Positions 53,943 through 62,729 of a DNA stretch of 64,000 nucleotides are shown here, one piece after another. Within the stretch, counting starts at the first letter, position 1, and each line of letters begins with the position of its first letter. This stretch comes from CADEDH01 sp050330635 (GTDB taxonomy: Bacteria; Actinomycetota; Acidimicrobiia; Acidimicrobiales; SZUA-35), in contig JBHJNQ010000026.1 in NCBI GenBank assembly GCA_050330635.1, positions 1 to 64,000 of the forward strand. Reading direction: 5' to 3'. A program made the position numbers and the translations under genes. The notes beneath the pieces are model-generated. The model ran no database searches, was not told the origin of the DNA, and saw only the letters and a program-made list of their open reading frames with translations.

Positions 53943-54883
53943 CGATGCTCGACTCGTGTTCCCGCCACACCGACCAGCATGCCGCAGGCTCGGGCGGCGG
54001 CCGCGCCGGCATAGCGCCACTGGGGGGCGTCGCCCCTGACCAGGCGCCGGAACGGCCGGGCCACGGCCTCCACGAGGCGACGCAGGCCCCGCACGGCAAG
54101 GCGGACCCGCCCCGCCTCTCCGCTCTCGACGTTGGTCAGGTACTCGGTGTTGCCCATCCAGTACGAGACCCGGAGGATGTAGCGGTACGTCTGGCGCTCG
54201 GCCGGTTGCTCGGCGAAGCAGGTGGCGTCGACGGCGTAGCGGGCGTCGAGCCCGGCGGCCACCGCCTCCCGGTAGAACACCATGTCCTCGCCCCCGACCC
54301 GTCCGAGATCGGTCCGGAACCGGATGGCGGGGTGGCGGCGCAGGAAGGCGCTGCGGAGCATCGAGTTCCCGGTCGAGCAGACCTCGACTCGGGACCCGTC
54401 GGGGTGCGGCGGGGCCTCGAGGAACTCGGCGAAGGGCTGGTCGTCGAGCCAGGCGGCGGCACCCTCCTCGTAGTGGAGGGTCACCGGGCCCGTCACCGCA
54501 TCGGCCCCCGTCGTCCGTTGGACGGTGACGAGGGCCTCGAACCAGTGGGGCGACACCGTCTGGTCGTCGTCGGTCATCGCCACCCAGTCGGCCAGCTCGA
54601 GCGCCGCCTCGATACCCAGGTTGCGGGCCACCGAGATGTTCTGGGCCCCGCTGTGACGGTAGTGGAGGCCGCGGATGAAGCCGGGGGACACCGAGTCGAC
54701 GACCTGTCGGGCCCGGCCGTCGGGGTTGTCGTCGACGACGACGACGGCGACCTCGATCCCGGGCTGGATCCGGGATGCCGCTTCGTCGAGCGACGCCAGG
54801 ACCCGTCGCAGCGGACCGTTGCGACAATGGGTGCACACGTACACCGCGATCGACGACGCCGACGGCATCGATCGCTCCGACAT
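53939..54883 (-). CDS. Glycosyltransferase family 2
   Basis: The 314-residue GT-A enzyme has IAVYVCTHCRNGPLRRVL, VVVDDNPDGRARQVVDS, NISVARNLGIEAALE, the DxD-type site WVAMTDDDQTVSPHWF, and GRVGGEDMVFYREAVAAG. The C-terminus is amphipathic and basic. An upstream in-frame ATG at 55009 would add 42 residues, but third-position GC falls to about 75% there and the sequence is not GT-like, so MSERSM at 54883 is preferred. First gene of the GT-Wzy-Wzx operon. Confidence 0.83.
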   Translation of the reverse strand: MSERSMPSASSIAVYVCTHCRNGPLRRVLASLDEAASRIQPGIEVAVVVVDDNPDGRARQVVDSVSPGFIRGLHYRHSGAQNISVARNLGIEAALELADWVAMTDDDQTVSPHWFEALVTVQRTTGADAVTGPVTLHYEEGAAAWLDDQPFAEFLEAPPHPDGSRVEVCSTGNSMLRSAFLRRHPAIRFRTDLGRVGGEDMVFYREAVAAGLDARYAVDATCFAEQPAERQTYRYILRVSYWMGNTEYLTNVESGEAGRVRLAVRGLRRLVEAVARPFRRLVRGDAPQWRYAGAAAARACGMLVGVAGTRVEHR

Positions 54884-55219
54884 GTCGTGCTCAACCTGTG
54901 ACACCTCTACTCCATCGGCCTGCGGGAACGTCACCTCGAGCGGGCGCTCATCCTGCTCGTTCGGGCCCGCCCGAGGATACCGGGCCGGGTCGGATCGGCC
55001 ATGGGTCATCGGTGGCAGCGCCGGCTCCGGTCGGGCGCGTCACGGGGTACCCGTAGCAAATGGACGAAACCCAACGGTTTCGGACGCGGCCTCGGAGCGC
55101 TCGGGCCCTCCAGCGGCCGGCCTGACCGCGCAGCGTGGCGACCACTCACCGCTTGCTGGGTCCGTGGCGTCGTGATTATCGCTCGGCTCGACCAGGGCGT
55201 AACGCCGGTTACGAGCGGG

Positions 55220-55528
55220 TCAAGTCGCCTCCGGCCAACGGTCGGGCCAGATGTCGATGACATGAACCACCACGGCTCCGGGATCGTCGGCCCAGGTGTC
55301 GAGCCCCACCAGCAAGTGGTAGCCGGCGACAGTGCGCGCCGTCCCGACTGTGAATCGACGGATGCCTGGTGACTGCTCGATCTCAGGCAAGCTCCACCAG
55401 TCGACCAGCGACAACGCCTCGATCGCCTCACGCAGATCGTGAACTCGGAAAACCTCGGCTCTGTCCGCTGGGAGCTGCTGGCCGATGGTGGCCTCAACGT
55501 GGTCCGGGACGCGGACCGGACGCCTCAC
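55220..55528 (-). CDS. Probable type II toxin, RelE/ParE-like size and tail
   Basis: The 102-residue basic-to-neutral protein begins MRRPVRVPDHVEATI. Its C-terminal half has alternating strands (IRRFTVGTARTVAGYHLLVG, then VVVHVIDIWPD) like the end of RelE/ParE folds, where an Arg and a Tyr/His take part in catalysis. It is translated from a GTG overlapping the stop of the 59-residue gene upstream by four bases, the usual antitoxin-toxin coupling. Family membership is not certain from sequence alone. Confidence 0.5.
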   Translation of the reverse strand: MRRPVRVPDHVEATIGQQLPADRAEVFRVHDLREAIEALSLVDWWSLPEIEQSPGIRRFTVGTARTVAGYHLLVGLDTWADDPGAVVVHVIDIWPDRWPEAT

Positions 55529-55704
55529 CGGTTGGCGGCTCGGGCTTCGGCGTCGGACCGAGCCACCGCTTCGGGCAGACGGTTGACGGCTCGCGCCAGT
55601 GATGCTTCCGCTTCGGGTGAGAGGAGCCGATCAGCCATGGCGTCGGCAGCCAGGGCAGCCGCTCGCTCAGGGTCGACGGCTGGGATGGTCTCGGTCGGCT
55701 CCAT
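55525..55704 (-). CDS. Probable antitoxin of the adjacent toxin
   Basis: The 59-residue, Ala/Glu-rich, largely helical protein starts MEPTETIPAVDPERAAAL. The size and helical character fit the toxin-wrapping part of an antitoxin; no clear DNA-binding motif is visible. The ATG at 55704 is chosen, because the frame upstream lacks coding character. GTGA overlap with the toxin gene. Confidence 0.5.
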   Translation of the reverse strand: MEPTETIPAVDPERAAALAADAMADRLLSPEAEASLARAVNRLPEAVARSDAEARAANR

Positions 55705-55714
55705 AGACCCTACG

Positions 55715-56248
55715 CTACCCCACCAGCCCGTTCGATCGCGACGCATCCACGCTAGAACGACGGGCAGGCTCGGGAGGGGCCTGTGGTTCGGTCGCTCGCG
55801 ATACCGGATGATCGACGCCGTCGTTTCCGAGCGCGCAGGCCGGGCCAGTTCGCCGGTTATTCGCTCCACTGGTGGTAGTCGGTGCGGTCGGGCCGCTTAA
55901 GCCTTGGAAACGGGCGAATGCCTCGCCAAAGCCAGGTACCGAGGAACCGGCAACGGCCGTCATTCCGGCGGTCCACGCATGGCCAAGGTTCGGCGCACCC
56001 CACGGGTCGACTCTCTCGATCGTGCTCCCGGTGCTCTGGCCGGTCCACACGTAGCGAAGACCAGGTGGCCACCAGGACTGCCTATCGACCGCCAATGGGC
56101 GGGACGGAGGATCGACCTCAGGACTGGACCATGCCGGGTGATCGAGGGCAAGTCCGGCAGCGGCGAAACTCGGGACAGCGATCCACAGAAGCGCTGCGAC
56201 AACAACTAGCGGCACGATCAGCACCCGGCGTGAGACAGCGTCTCTCAT
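55715..56248 (-). CDS. Hypothetical exported or membrane protein
   Basis: A 177-residue frame starts MRDAVSRR and goes straight into a strong hydrophobic segment (VLIVPLVVVAALLWIAVPSFAAAG) that works as a signal peptide or anchor. The following ~60 residues contain several tryptophans (SWWPPGLRYVW, WGAPNLGHAW). The last third is Pro/Arg/Ser-rich and may not be authentic. No family recognised. It lies just upstream of the antitoxin gene, in accessory DNA. Confidence 0.45.
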   Translation of the reverse strand: MRDAVSRRVLIVPLVVVAALLWIAVPSFAAAGLALDHPAWSSPEVDPPSRPLAVDRQSWWPPGLRYVWTGQSTGSTIERVDPWGAPNLGHAWTAGMTAVAGSSVPGFGEAFARFQGLSGPTAPTTTSGANNRRTGPACALGNDGVDHPVSRATEPQAPPEPARRSSVDASRSNGLVG

Positions 56249-56636
56249 CGGCTCATCGTAAGCCGCTTGCGAGGTCCCCGGGAGCCAGCCAACGCCAGCG
56301 TGCCCCGTGCTTTCCACGGGTCGGGGTCCGGGCCCCTGCGGCGAACTGACACTAACTGCATCGGTCACGGCTCAGCGGTCATCGACCCGACTCGGCCAGC
56401 CCGTCGATATCGGGCGGTCGACCAGGGCGTCCCTGCCGGATGTCGAGCGCGTCGGACGGGCCGATCGCCGTGGCGATACCGGGCTCCTCAGACGGTCCGT
56501 CTTTCGGTGGTCTGGGGCCGCGGTGAACCGGCTCACCGTGAACCGGCCGGGCAGCGACGAGTCGAGACGGAGTGTCACCTCTCGACCTGGTTGGGGCTAT
56601 CCGGTGGGGCGACTGGGGAGAGGCGATACTGAATGG
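56249..56636. other. 388-base stretch with no supportable gene
   Basis: All frames here have irregular codon use and no recognisable domain. It contains a short direct repeat (GTGAACCGG, twice near 56523-56550) next to a small inverted repeat, and a 13-base sequence (56418-56430) that also occurs at 55188-55200. It separates the divergent hypothetical gene from the GNAT gene and presumably holds both promoters. Confidence 0.5.
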
Positions 56637-57074
56637 GTGGACCTCCGAGAACTTGTTGCAGGCGACGCCGATCGGTTGGTGGCGCTGTTCGCCGCGGTGC
56701 TGCCCGAGTCCCCGACGGCACAAGTCGACCGACTCGACGAGCCAGAAGCGTTCCTTCGCGACCCGAGTTCGTTCCTGCTCGGCGCCTACATTGATGACTT
56801 GCCCGTCGGTCTCGCCTGGGGTTTGGAGATCCGCTCGCCCAGTGGACGACTCACCACCTACGTCCACGAGTTGGACGTTCATGAAGACTGGCGCCGCCAG
56901 GGCGTCGGCTCTGCACTCATTCGCGAGGCAATGAGCCTCGCTCGTCGGCACGGGTCGACGAAGTTCTGGCTGTCGACGGGTGGACACAACGAGACTGCTC
57001 AAGCGTTGTACGACTCACTTGGAGGCGACCGCAAGCCGCTCGGCGACGTCAACTACTGGTGGGATCTCAACTGA
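56637..57074 (+). CDS. GNAT-family acetyltransferase, AAC(3)-I-like layout
   Basis: The 145-residue protein starts VDLRELVAGDADRLVALF. The GNAT core is plain: FLLGAYIDDLPVGLAWG, the motif A segment YVHELDVHEDWRRQGVGSAL with the Q/RxxGxG/A acetyl-CoA loop, and motif B ALYDSLGG. This order resembles AAC(3)-I aminoglycoside acetyltransferases, but many GNATs of unknown substrate look alike. GTG at 56637 is preferred, with a GGGGAGAGG run 13 bases upstream; GTG at 56604 is possible. A transposase fragment follows immediately. Confidence 0.75.
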   Translation: MDLRELVAGDADRLVALFAAVLPESPTAQVDRLDEPEAFLRDPSSFLLGAYIDDLPVGLAWGLEIRSPSGRLTTYVHELDVHEDWRRQGVGSALIREAMSLARRHGSTKFWLSTGGHNETAQALYDSLGGDRKPLGDVNYWWDLN

Positions 57075-57075
57075 C

Positions 57076-57640
57076 GGCCTCGAAGCCACCTACGTCCTGG
57101 ACGCCATCTTCGACAACGAAACCGACCTCGACATCGAGGAACACACCACCGACACCGCCGGCTACACCGACCTCGTGTTCGGCCTGTTCGACCTCACCGG
57201 CCTGCGGTTCTCGCCCCGCATCCGTGACCTGGCCGACCAGCGACTCTGGCGACTCCCGTCCGCCAACCTGACCGGCCAAGCAGCCCAGCTGCTCCGCCAC
57301 AACATCCGACCCGACCGCTTCACCGGTCGGTTGGGACGACATGCTCCGAGTGGCCGCCACGATCCGCTACGGCTACCTCCCGGCCTCCACCCTGGTCGCC
57401 AGGCTCCAAGCCTCCGCCCGCCAGAACCAGCTCACCCAGGCCATCCAAGAGTACGGCCGGATCATCAAGACGATCTCGATCCTGCGCTACCTCGACAACG
57501 GCGAACACCGCCGCCGGATCCACGAACAACTTAACAAGGGCGAATCACTCCACGCCCTCTGCCGGCAGCTGTTCTTCGCCAACCAGGGCCAGATCCGCCG
57601 GCGTGACAGCGGCGACCAGGACCTCCAAGGCGAATGCCTG
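57076..57640 (+). pseudogene. Fragment of a Tn3-family transposase (TnpA C-terminal part), frameshifted
   Basis: The first piece (57076 to ~57330) reads ATYVLDAIFDNETDLDIEEH, TTDTAGYTDLVFGLFDLTG and LRFSPRIRDLADQRLWRL, the conserved catalytic region of Tn3 TnpA. A frame change at about 57325-57332 leads to the second piece: WDDMLRVAATIRYGYLPAS, LVARLQASARQNQLTQA, and LNKGESLHALCRQLFFANQG. The N-terminal ~650 residues and the true C-terminus are missing, and no terminal inverted repeats were found. It abuts the GNAT gene on one side and the end of dnaE on the other. It cannot be active. Confidence 0.88.
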
Positions 57641-57654
57641 CTACAGGGACCCCG

Positions 57655-60600
57655 TCACAGAACGACGGCATCGGCTCCGAGGAGCACGCGGAGCTCGGGA
57701 ATGAGTCCGTTGGAGGTGTCGACGCAGTAGCTCTCCGACAGCTTGACCGCCTTGTCCGGGCTGAGGTGGATGAAGACCTGGGACTCGCCGTGATGGTCGG
57801 CCAGCACGTTCTTCAGGCGCCCGATGAGATCGTCGGAGAGCTGGTCGGGGCGGATGTCGAGACGGAGCGGCGGGGCCGCCCCGGCCCGTTCGGTGTCGAA
57901 GATCTCGACCATCTGAACGATGAGCTTCGGCTGATCGTCGCGCCTGTCGGCCCGGCCACGGATGATCACGATCCGGTCATCCTCGAGGAGATGCCCGTAG
58001 TCGGCGAAGGTGCGTGGAAAGACCATCGTCTCCACCCCGTGGGTGAGGTCCTCGAGGACGAACACCGCCATCAGATCGCCCTTGCGGGTCCACTTGCGTT
58101 GGAGACCGGTCACCACCCCGCCGATGGCGACCATCTGACCGTCCTCGGTGGTCTCCAGGTCGGCGATCGTCGTGTCGGCCTTGCGCTCCAGGGCGGCCTT
58201 CAGACCCATCAGCGGATGATCCGAGACGTAGAGGCCCAGCATCTCCTTCTCGAAGGCCAGGCGCTGCGACTTGTCGAACTCCACGACGGGAACCGCCTGG
58301 CGGTCGTCGAAGCCGGAACCGGAGGTGTCCTCCTCCAGCGATCCGAAGAGGGTCATCACCCCCATGTCGCGTTCCCGTCGGGAGCTGACCGTCTTGTCGA
58401 TGATGTCCTCGAAGGCGAGGAGGAGTCCCTTGCGGGGATGGCCCAGCGAGTCGAAGGCGCCGGCCTTGATCAGCGACTCGAGGGTCCGCTTGTTCAGCAC
58501 CTGGTAGTCGACCCGCTCGCAGAAGTCGACGAAGCTCCCGAATGGGCCGTTCTCGGCCCGCTCGGCCAGCACGAGGTGCATGAGACCCTCGCCGACGTTG
58601 CGGACCGCCGACAGGCCAAAGGGGATGGCGTTGGAGCGCCCCCCGCCGGGGTCGGGGATCGACGTGAAATCGAGCTCGGAGCGGTTGACGTCGGGCACCA
58701 GCACGCTTATGCCCATCTGACGGCACTCGTTGAGGTAGATGGCCGCCTTGTCGAGGTTTCCCTTGACGCTGGTCAGGAGGCAGGCCAGGTACTCGACCGG
58801 GTAGTTGGCCTTTAGGTAGGCCGTCTGGTAGCTGACGTAGCCGTAGCCGTAGGAGTGGCTCTTGTTGAAGGCGTAGTCGGCAAAGCCCTCGATGAGCGTG
58901 AACAGATCGGCCCCGAACGTGGCGCCGTAGCCGGCCGCACTGCAACCGGCGACGAACTTCTCACGCTCCTTGGCCATGAGCTCGCGCTTCTTCTTGCCCG
59001 CCGCCTTGCGCAGGTTGTCGGCGTCGGCCAGGGAGTAGCCGGCGAACCGCTGGCTCACCCGCATCATCTGCTCCTGGTAGATCATCAGGCCGTAGGTGTC
59101 GCCCAGGAGATCGACGGCGTCGTCGTGGAGGTGGTCGACCGGCTTGCGACCGTTCTTGCGGTCGGCGTAGTCGTTGTGCATGTTGGCGGCCATCGGCCCG
59201 GGCCGATACAGGGCGACCAGGGCCGCCACGTCCTCGAACTCGGTTGGCGCCATCGACCGCATGAGGGCCCGCATCGGTGCCGACTCCAGTTGGAACACCC
59301 CGATCGACCGCCCCTCTCGCAGCAGCTCGAAAGTGGCCTCGTCGTCGAGGGGGACGTTGTCGATGTCGGGGCGGTGGCCGTGGACCTGTTCGATCAGTTC
59401 AAGGGTGTCGGAGATGACGTCCAGGTTCCGCAGACCCAGGAAATCCATCTTGAGCAGCCCCAGCTCCTCCACCCCGTGCATCTCGTATTGGGTGACGACG
59501 GGGGCGTCCTCGATGTCCTTGCCGGCCTCGGGCTTGCGCTGGATCGGCAGGTACTCGGTGAGGGGTTCGTTGGTGATCACCACCGCGGCGGCGTGGATGC
59601 CGTCCTGGCGACGGAGGCCCTCGAGACCCATGGCAACGTCGACCACCTTGGCCACGTCGGACTCGCTCTCGACCATCGACCGCAGCTCGGCCGCCGCCTT
59701 GTAGCCATCGGCGTACTTCTCGCTCTGCTCGAAGCAGTACCGCAGCGGTGTGTCGCGCCCCATGACCAGCGGCGGCATGGCCTTGGCCACCTTGTCGCCA
59801 ACCGCGTAGGGATAGCCGAGCACCCGGGCGGCGTCGCGCACAGCAGCCCGGGCCTTGATCTGGGAGAACGTGACGATCTGGGCCACGTGGTCGCGTCCGT
59901 AGCGCTCGGCGGCGTAGCGGATCATCTCGTCGCGGTAGCGGGAGTCGAAGTCCATGTCGATGTCGGGCATGGAGATTCGGGACGGGTTGAGGAACCGCTC
60001 GAAGAGCAGATCGTACTCGATCGGGTCGAGATCGGTGATCCAGAGGCAGTAGGCCACGGCGCATCCGGCGGCCGAGCCGCGGCCGGGGCCGACGCGGATG
60101 TCGGACTCCCGGGCGTGGCGGATCAGGTCCCACGTGATCAGGAAGTAGGAGCTGAAGCCCATGCTCTTGATGACATCGAGCTCGTAGACCAGGCGATCGA
60201 TGACGTCGTCGGTGAGCCTCGCTCCCCACCGCCGGCGGGCGCCCTCCATCGTCAGGTGCTGGAGATACTCATCAGCGCCGGCGAAGCCTTCGGGAATGGG
60301 GAAGTCGGGCAGGAGCGGCTTGCCGAACTCGATCTCGACGTCGGCCCGCTCGGCGATCCACAGCGTGTTGTCGCAGGCTTCGGGTAGCTCGGCCCACTGC
60401 CGTCGCATCTCCTCGGCCGTCTTCAGGTAGTGCTGGTCGCCGTGGAACTTGAACCGGTCGGGGTCGGACATGAGGGAGCCGGTCTGCACGCACAGCAGCG
60501 CGTCGTGGGCGGTGTGGTCGTGTTGTTCGGTGTAGTGGGAGTCGTTCGTGACGACGAGCGGGGCGCCGATCTTGCGGGCGATCTCCACCAGCTTGGGATT

Positions 60601-61200
60601 CGTCTCGCGCTGGGCCGGGATGCCGTGGTCCTGGAGCTCGACGAAGAGGTTGTCGCGCCCGAAGATGTCCTGCAGCCGGGCGGCCTTGTTCAGGGCCGCC
60701 TGTTCGTTGCCGTTCAGCAGCGACTGCAGCACGTGGCCACCGAGACAACCCGTGGTGGCGATGACGCCGTCGCTGTGGTCCGACAGGACGTCCCAGTCGA
60801 CCCGGGGCTTGTAGTAGTACCCCTCCATGAAGGCCCGGGAGGCGAGCTGGATCAGGTTCTTGTAGCCGGTGTTGTTCTCGGCCAGCGCCGTCAGGTGGTA
60901 GTAGAGCTTCTTGCCCCCGTCGGTCTCGCCCCCCGAGTCGTCGACCTTGCCCCGCCGGCTGGGACGTTCGAATCGTGACTCGTCGGCCTGGTACAGCTCG
61001 GTTCCGATGACCGGATTGACGCCCTGGTCCTTGCACGCCCGATAGAAATCGAGAACGCCGTACATATTGCCGTGATCGGTGATGCCGAGGGCCGGCATCC
61101 CATCGGCCGCGGCCTTGGCCACGAGGGCGTCGAGCCGTGAGGCTCCGTCGAGCATCGAGTACTCGGTATGTACGTGCAAGTGGGTGAAGGACGAACCCAC
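57655..61200 (-). CDS. dnaE: DNA polymerase III alpha subunit
   Basis: DnaE is the replicative polymerase. The 1181-residue protein has the order PHP (FTHLHVHTEYSMLDGAS, ITDHGNMYG), polymerase core with PGRGSAAGCAVAYCL and the catalytic PDIDMDFD (~residues 411-419), YQEQMMRVSQRFAGYS, the tandem HhH region, and a C-terminal OB domain (IGGVVTGLQRKWTRKG). The GTG at 61200 (MGSSFTHL) is chosen because GAGGAG lies seven bases upstream. The gene ends next to transposase debris, but the C-terminal domain appears complete. Confidence 0.95.
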   Translation of the reverse strand: MGSSFTHLHVHTEYSMLDGASRLDALVAKAAADGMPALGITDHGNMYGVLDFYRACKDQGVNPVIGTELYQADESRFERPSRRGKVDDSGGETDGGKKLYYHLTALAENNTGYKNLIQLASRAFMEGYYYKPRVDWDVLSDHSDGVIATTGCLGGHVLQSLLNGNEQAALNKAARLQDIFGRDNLFVELQDHGIPAQRETNPKLVEIARKIGAPLVVTNDSHYTEQHDHTAHDALLCVQTGSLMSDPDRFKFHGDQHYLKTAEEMRRQWAELPEACDNTLWIAERADVEIEFGKPLLPDFPIPEGFAGADEYLQHLTMEGARRRWGARLTDDVIDRLVYELDVIKSMGFSSYFLITWDLIRHARESDIRVGPGRGSAAGCAVAYCLWITDLDPIEYDLLFERFLNPSRISMPDIDMDFDSRYRDEMIRYAAERYGRDHVAQIVTFSQIKARAAVRDAARVLGYPYAVGDKVAKAMPPLVMGRDTPLRYCFEQSEKYADGYKAAAELRSMVESESDVAKVVDVAMGLEGLRRQDGIHAAAVVITNEPLTEYLPIQRKPEAGKDIEDAPVVTQYEMHGVEELGLLKMDFLGLRNLDVISDTLELIEQVHGHRPDIDNVPLDDEATFELLREGRSIGVFQLESAPMRALMRSMAPTEFEDVAALVALYRPGPMAANMHNDYADRKNGRKPVDHLHDDAVDLLGDTYGLMIYQEQMMRVSQRFAGYSLADADNLRKAAGKKKRELMAKEREKFVAGCSAAGYGATFGADLFTLIEGFADYAFNKSHSYGYGYVSYQTAYLKANYPVEYLACLLTSVKGNLDKAAIYLNECRQMGISVLVPDVNRSELDFTSIPDPGGGRSNAIPFGLSAVRNVGEGLMHLVLAERAENGPFGSFVDFCERVDYQVLNKRTLESLIKAGAFDSLGHPRKGLLLAFEDIIDKTVSSRRERDMGVMTLFGSLEEDTSGSGFDDRQAVPVVEFDKSQRLAFEKEMLGLYVSDHPLMGLKAALERKADTTIADLETTEDGQMVAIGGVVTGLQRKWTRKGDLMAVFVLEDLTHGVETMVFPRTFADYGHLLEDDRIVIIRGRADRRDDQPKLIVQMVEIFDTERAGAAPPLRLDIRPDQLSDDLIGRLKNVLADHHGESQVFIHLSPDKAVKLSESYCVDTSNGLIPELRVLLGADAVVL

Positions 61201-61373
61201 AGTTGTTCTCCTCGGCCGTGACGGGACCTCGTGTCCCCACCCCATCCACAGGACTCACCCACAGCCTGTGGACGAATCACATCGATGTCATTTCACAACC
61301 GATCCTAGCCGCGGCGCGACCGGAGCGTGGCGCCTGAACGATGCCAGCCGACGCCGCCCGGAGCCGGGGTCGA

Positions 61374-62018
61374 TCAGGCGAAGCGTTCGAGATGCTCGGC
61401 CATGGCCCACCCCCAGGCGATCACGTACTCGCCTCCGTCGACGTTGCAGCCGTCGAGCACGGCCGCTCCGGGACGGATGGTCAAGGCCTCGTGGTCGAAG
61501 GCCAGACGGTCGCCGTCGCCCCTGGCCACCATCGCGCGGTCGTCGAAGGCCACAGCGCCATAGCGCTTGGAGAGCCGCCGGCCCCACGCCCGCTCCTCGC
61601 CGTTGGCCCTGGTCTCGGGCCAGGGTCGGACCCCGTGGAGGTCCTCGAGGGCTTCGAGCGGGCCCGGAGTGACGAGGCGGGTCGCCACGAGAACGTCCTC
61701 GTCGGGAAACGCCATGAGCGCCTTGTGGTAGCTCTCCTCCATCAGCGCCCGGAGAACCGTCGACCGTTGCCGGGTCCTGGCGATCGACGCCAACCCGATG
61801 ACCAGGGCCGGCGTACCCCCGATCCGTTCCAGGGTCGCCAACATGAAGCCCCGGAGCTTGTCCCGCTCGAAGGCCTGGCTGGCGAGCACCCATTCCTCGG
61901 CCTGCTTCGAGATCATGCCAACCTCCCACCCCACGGTGGGGCCGGCAAGATCCGCCATCTCGGCAAAGTCGGCGTCGCCGAGCACGGCGCAGTCCTTCGT
62001 TTGAACGTCGATCGCCAC
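61374..62018 (-). CDS. Conserved-looking protein of unknown function
   Basis: The 214-residue cytoplasmic protein starts MAIDVQTKDCAVLGDADF. It contains a helical middle (WEVGMISKQAEEWVLASQAF), LVIGLASIARTRQRSTVL, and an acidic C-terminal half with WGRRLSKRYGAVAFDD and GEYVIAWGWAMAEHLERF. No catalytic signature or membrane segment was seen. GTG at 62018 starts just before the conserved-looking part. Strong codon bias supports it. It lies between dnaE and bpa, in the same direction. Confidence 0.7.
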   Translation of the reverse strand: MAIDVQTKDCAVLGDADFAEMADLAGPTVGWEVGMISKQAEEWVLASQAFERDKLRGFMLATLERIGGTPALVIGLASIARTRQRSTVLRALMEESYHKALMAFPDEDVLVATRLVTPGPLEALEDLHGVRPWPETRANGEERAWGRRLSKRYGAVAFDDRAMVARGDGDRLAFDHEALTIRPGAAVLDGCNVDGGEYVIAWGWAMAEHLERFA

Positions 62019-62170
62019 GTTTCTGAATCCCCCTCGATCCTGAAATCCCAGGTTGTCAATCATCCCCGCACGACAGCGGTGACGCAAACTGACACCCCGC
62101 TCCCGGCCTCTCCGGTTCGCCCTCCATACCGGGCGAAACCGCAGGTCAGCGCCGGTGGAGCAACCCCCAC

Positions 62171-62671
62171 TCAGAGATAGACGCCGCCCCCGGGCCCCGA
62201 CGGTCCCGGCGGGCCTCCGGGATGCTGACCGGGCGGGAGGGCCTGCGAGCGCTGCATCATCTCGAGCTGCTGGCGGGCCGCCGCCTGTTGGGCGAACAGC
62301 GTGGCCTGGATGCCGTGGAACAGGCCCTCCAACCAGCCGACCAGTTGGGCCTGGGCCACCCTCAGCTCGGCCTCGGATGGCACCCCCTCGCCCTCGAACG
62401 GCAGCGCCAGCCGCCCCAGCTCGTCGCGCAGGTCGGCCGACAGGGCGTCCGACAGCTCCTCGACCGACGTCTCGTAGATCTCCCGCAGCCGGTCGCGTCC
62501 AGGTTCGTCGAGGTCGACCGACCGTACCTCCTCGAGGAGCTGCTTGATCATGGTTCCTATACGCATGACCTTCGCCGGCTCCGACACGGTGGCCGAAGCC
62601 TCCTCGTCGCCGGGCTGGGTCCCCGGGGGGCCATCGACGATCTCGGGCGTTTCGGGCTGTGGGTCGCTCAT
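62171..62671 (-). CDS. bpa: Bacterial proteasome activator
   Basis: Bpa (PafE) forms an ATP-independent ring that opens the 20S proteasome and admits unfolded proteins. The 166-residue protein matches the family closely: a disordered acidic N-terminus, then EPAKVMRIGTMIKQLLEEV, LSADLRDELGRLALPF, and VPSEAELRVAQAQLVGW, followed by LEGLFHGIQATLFAQQ. It ends GGVYL; the docking tail usually reads GQYL, so one residue differs but the hydrophobic-Tyr-X rule is kept. ATG at 62671. It implies that prcBA and the Pup system exist elsewhere in the genome. Confidence 0.92.
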   Translation of the reverse strand: MSDPQPETPEIVDGPPGTQPGDEEASATVSEPAKVMRIGTMIKQLLEEVRSVDLDEPGRDRLREIYETSVEELSDALSADLRDELGRLALPFEGEGVPSEAELRVAQAQLVGWLEGLFHGIQATLFAQQAAARQQLEMMQRSQALPPGQHPGGPPGPSGPGGGVYL

Positions 62672-62729
62672 GAGACAGTTCTATCGAAAACCGGGGTGAA
62701 AGATCCGGCTGACCCAACCAACGGGGAAC

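Noticed and set aside
54884..55009. Upstream extension of the GT2 gene at 53939
   Set aside because: Open frame but weaker codon bias and no match to the GT2 N-terminus; no Shine-Dalgarno before the distal ATG.
55010..57650. Prophage or integrative element
   Set aside because: No integrase, tRNA attachment site or phage structural gene was seen; the Tn3 fragment is enough to explain the patch.
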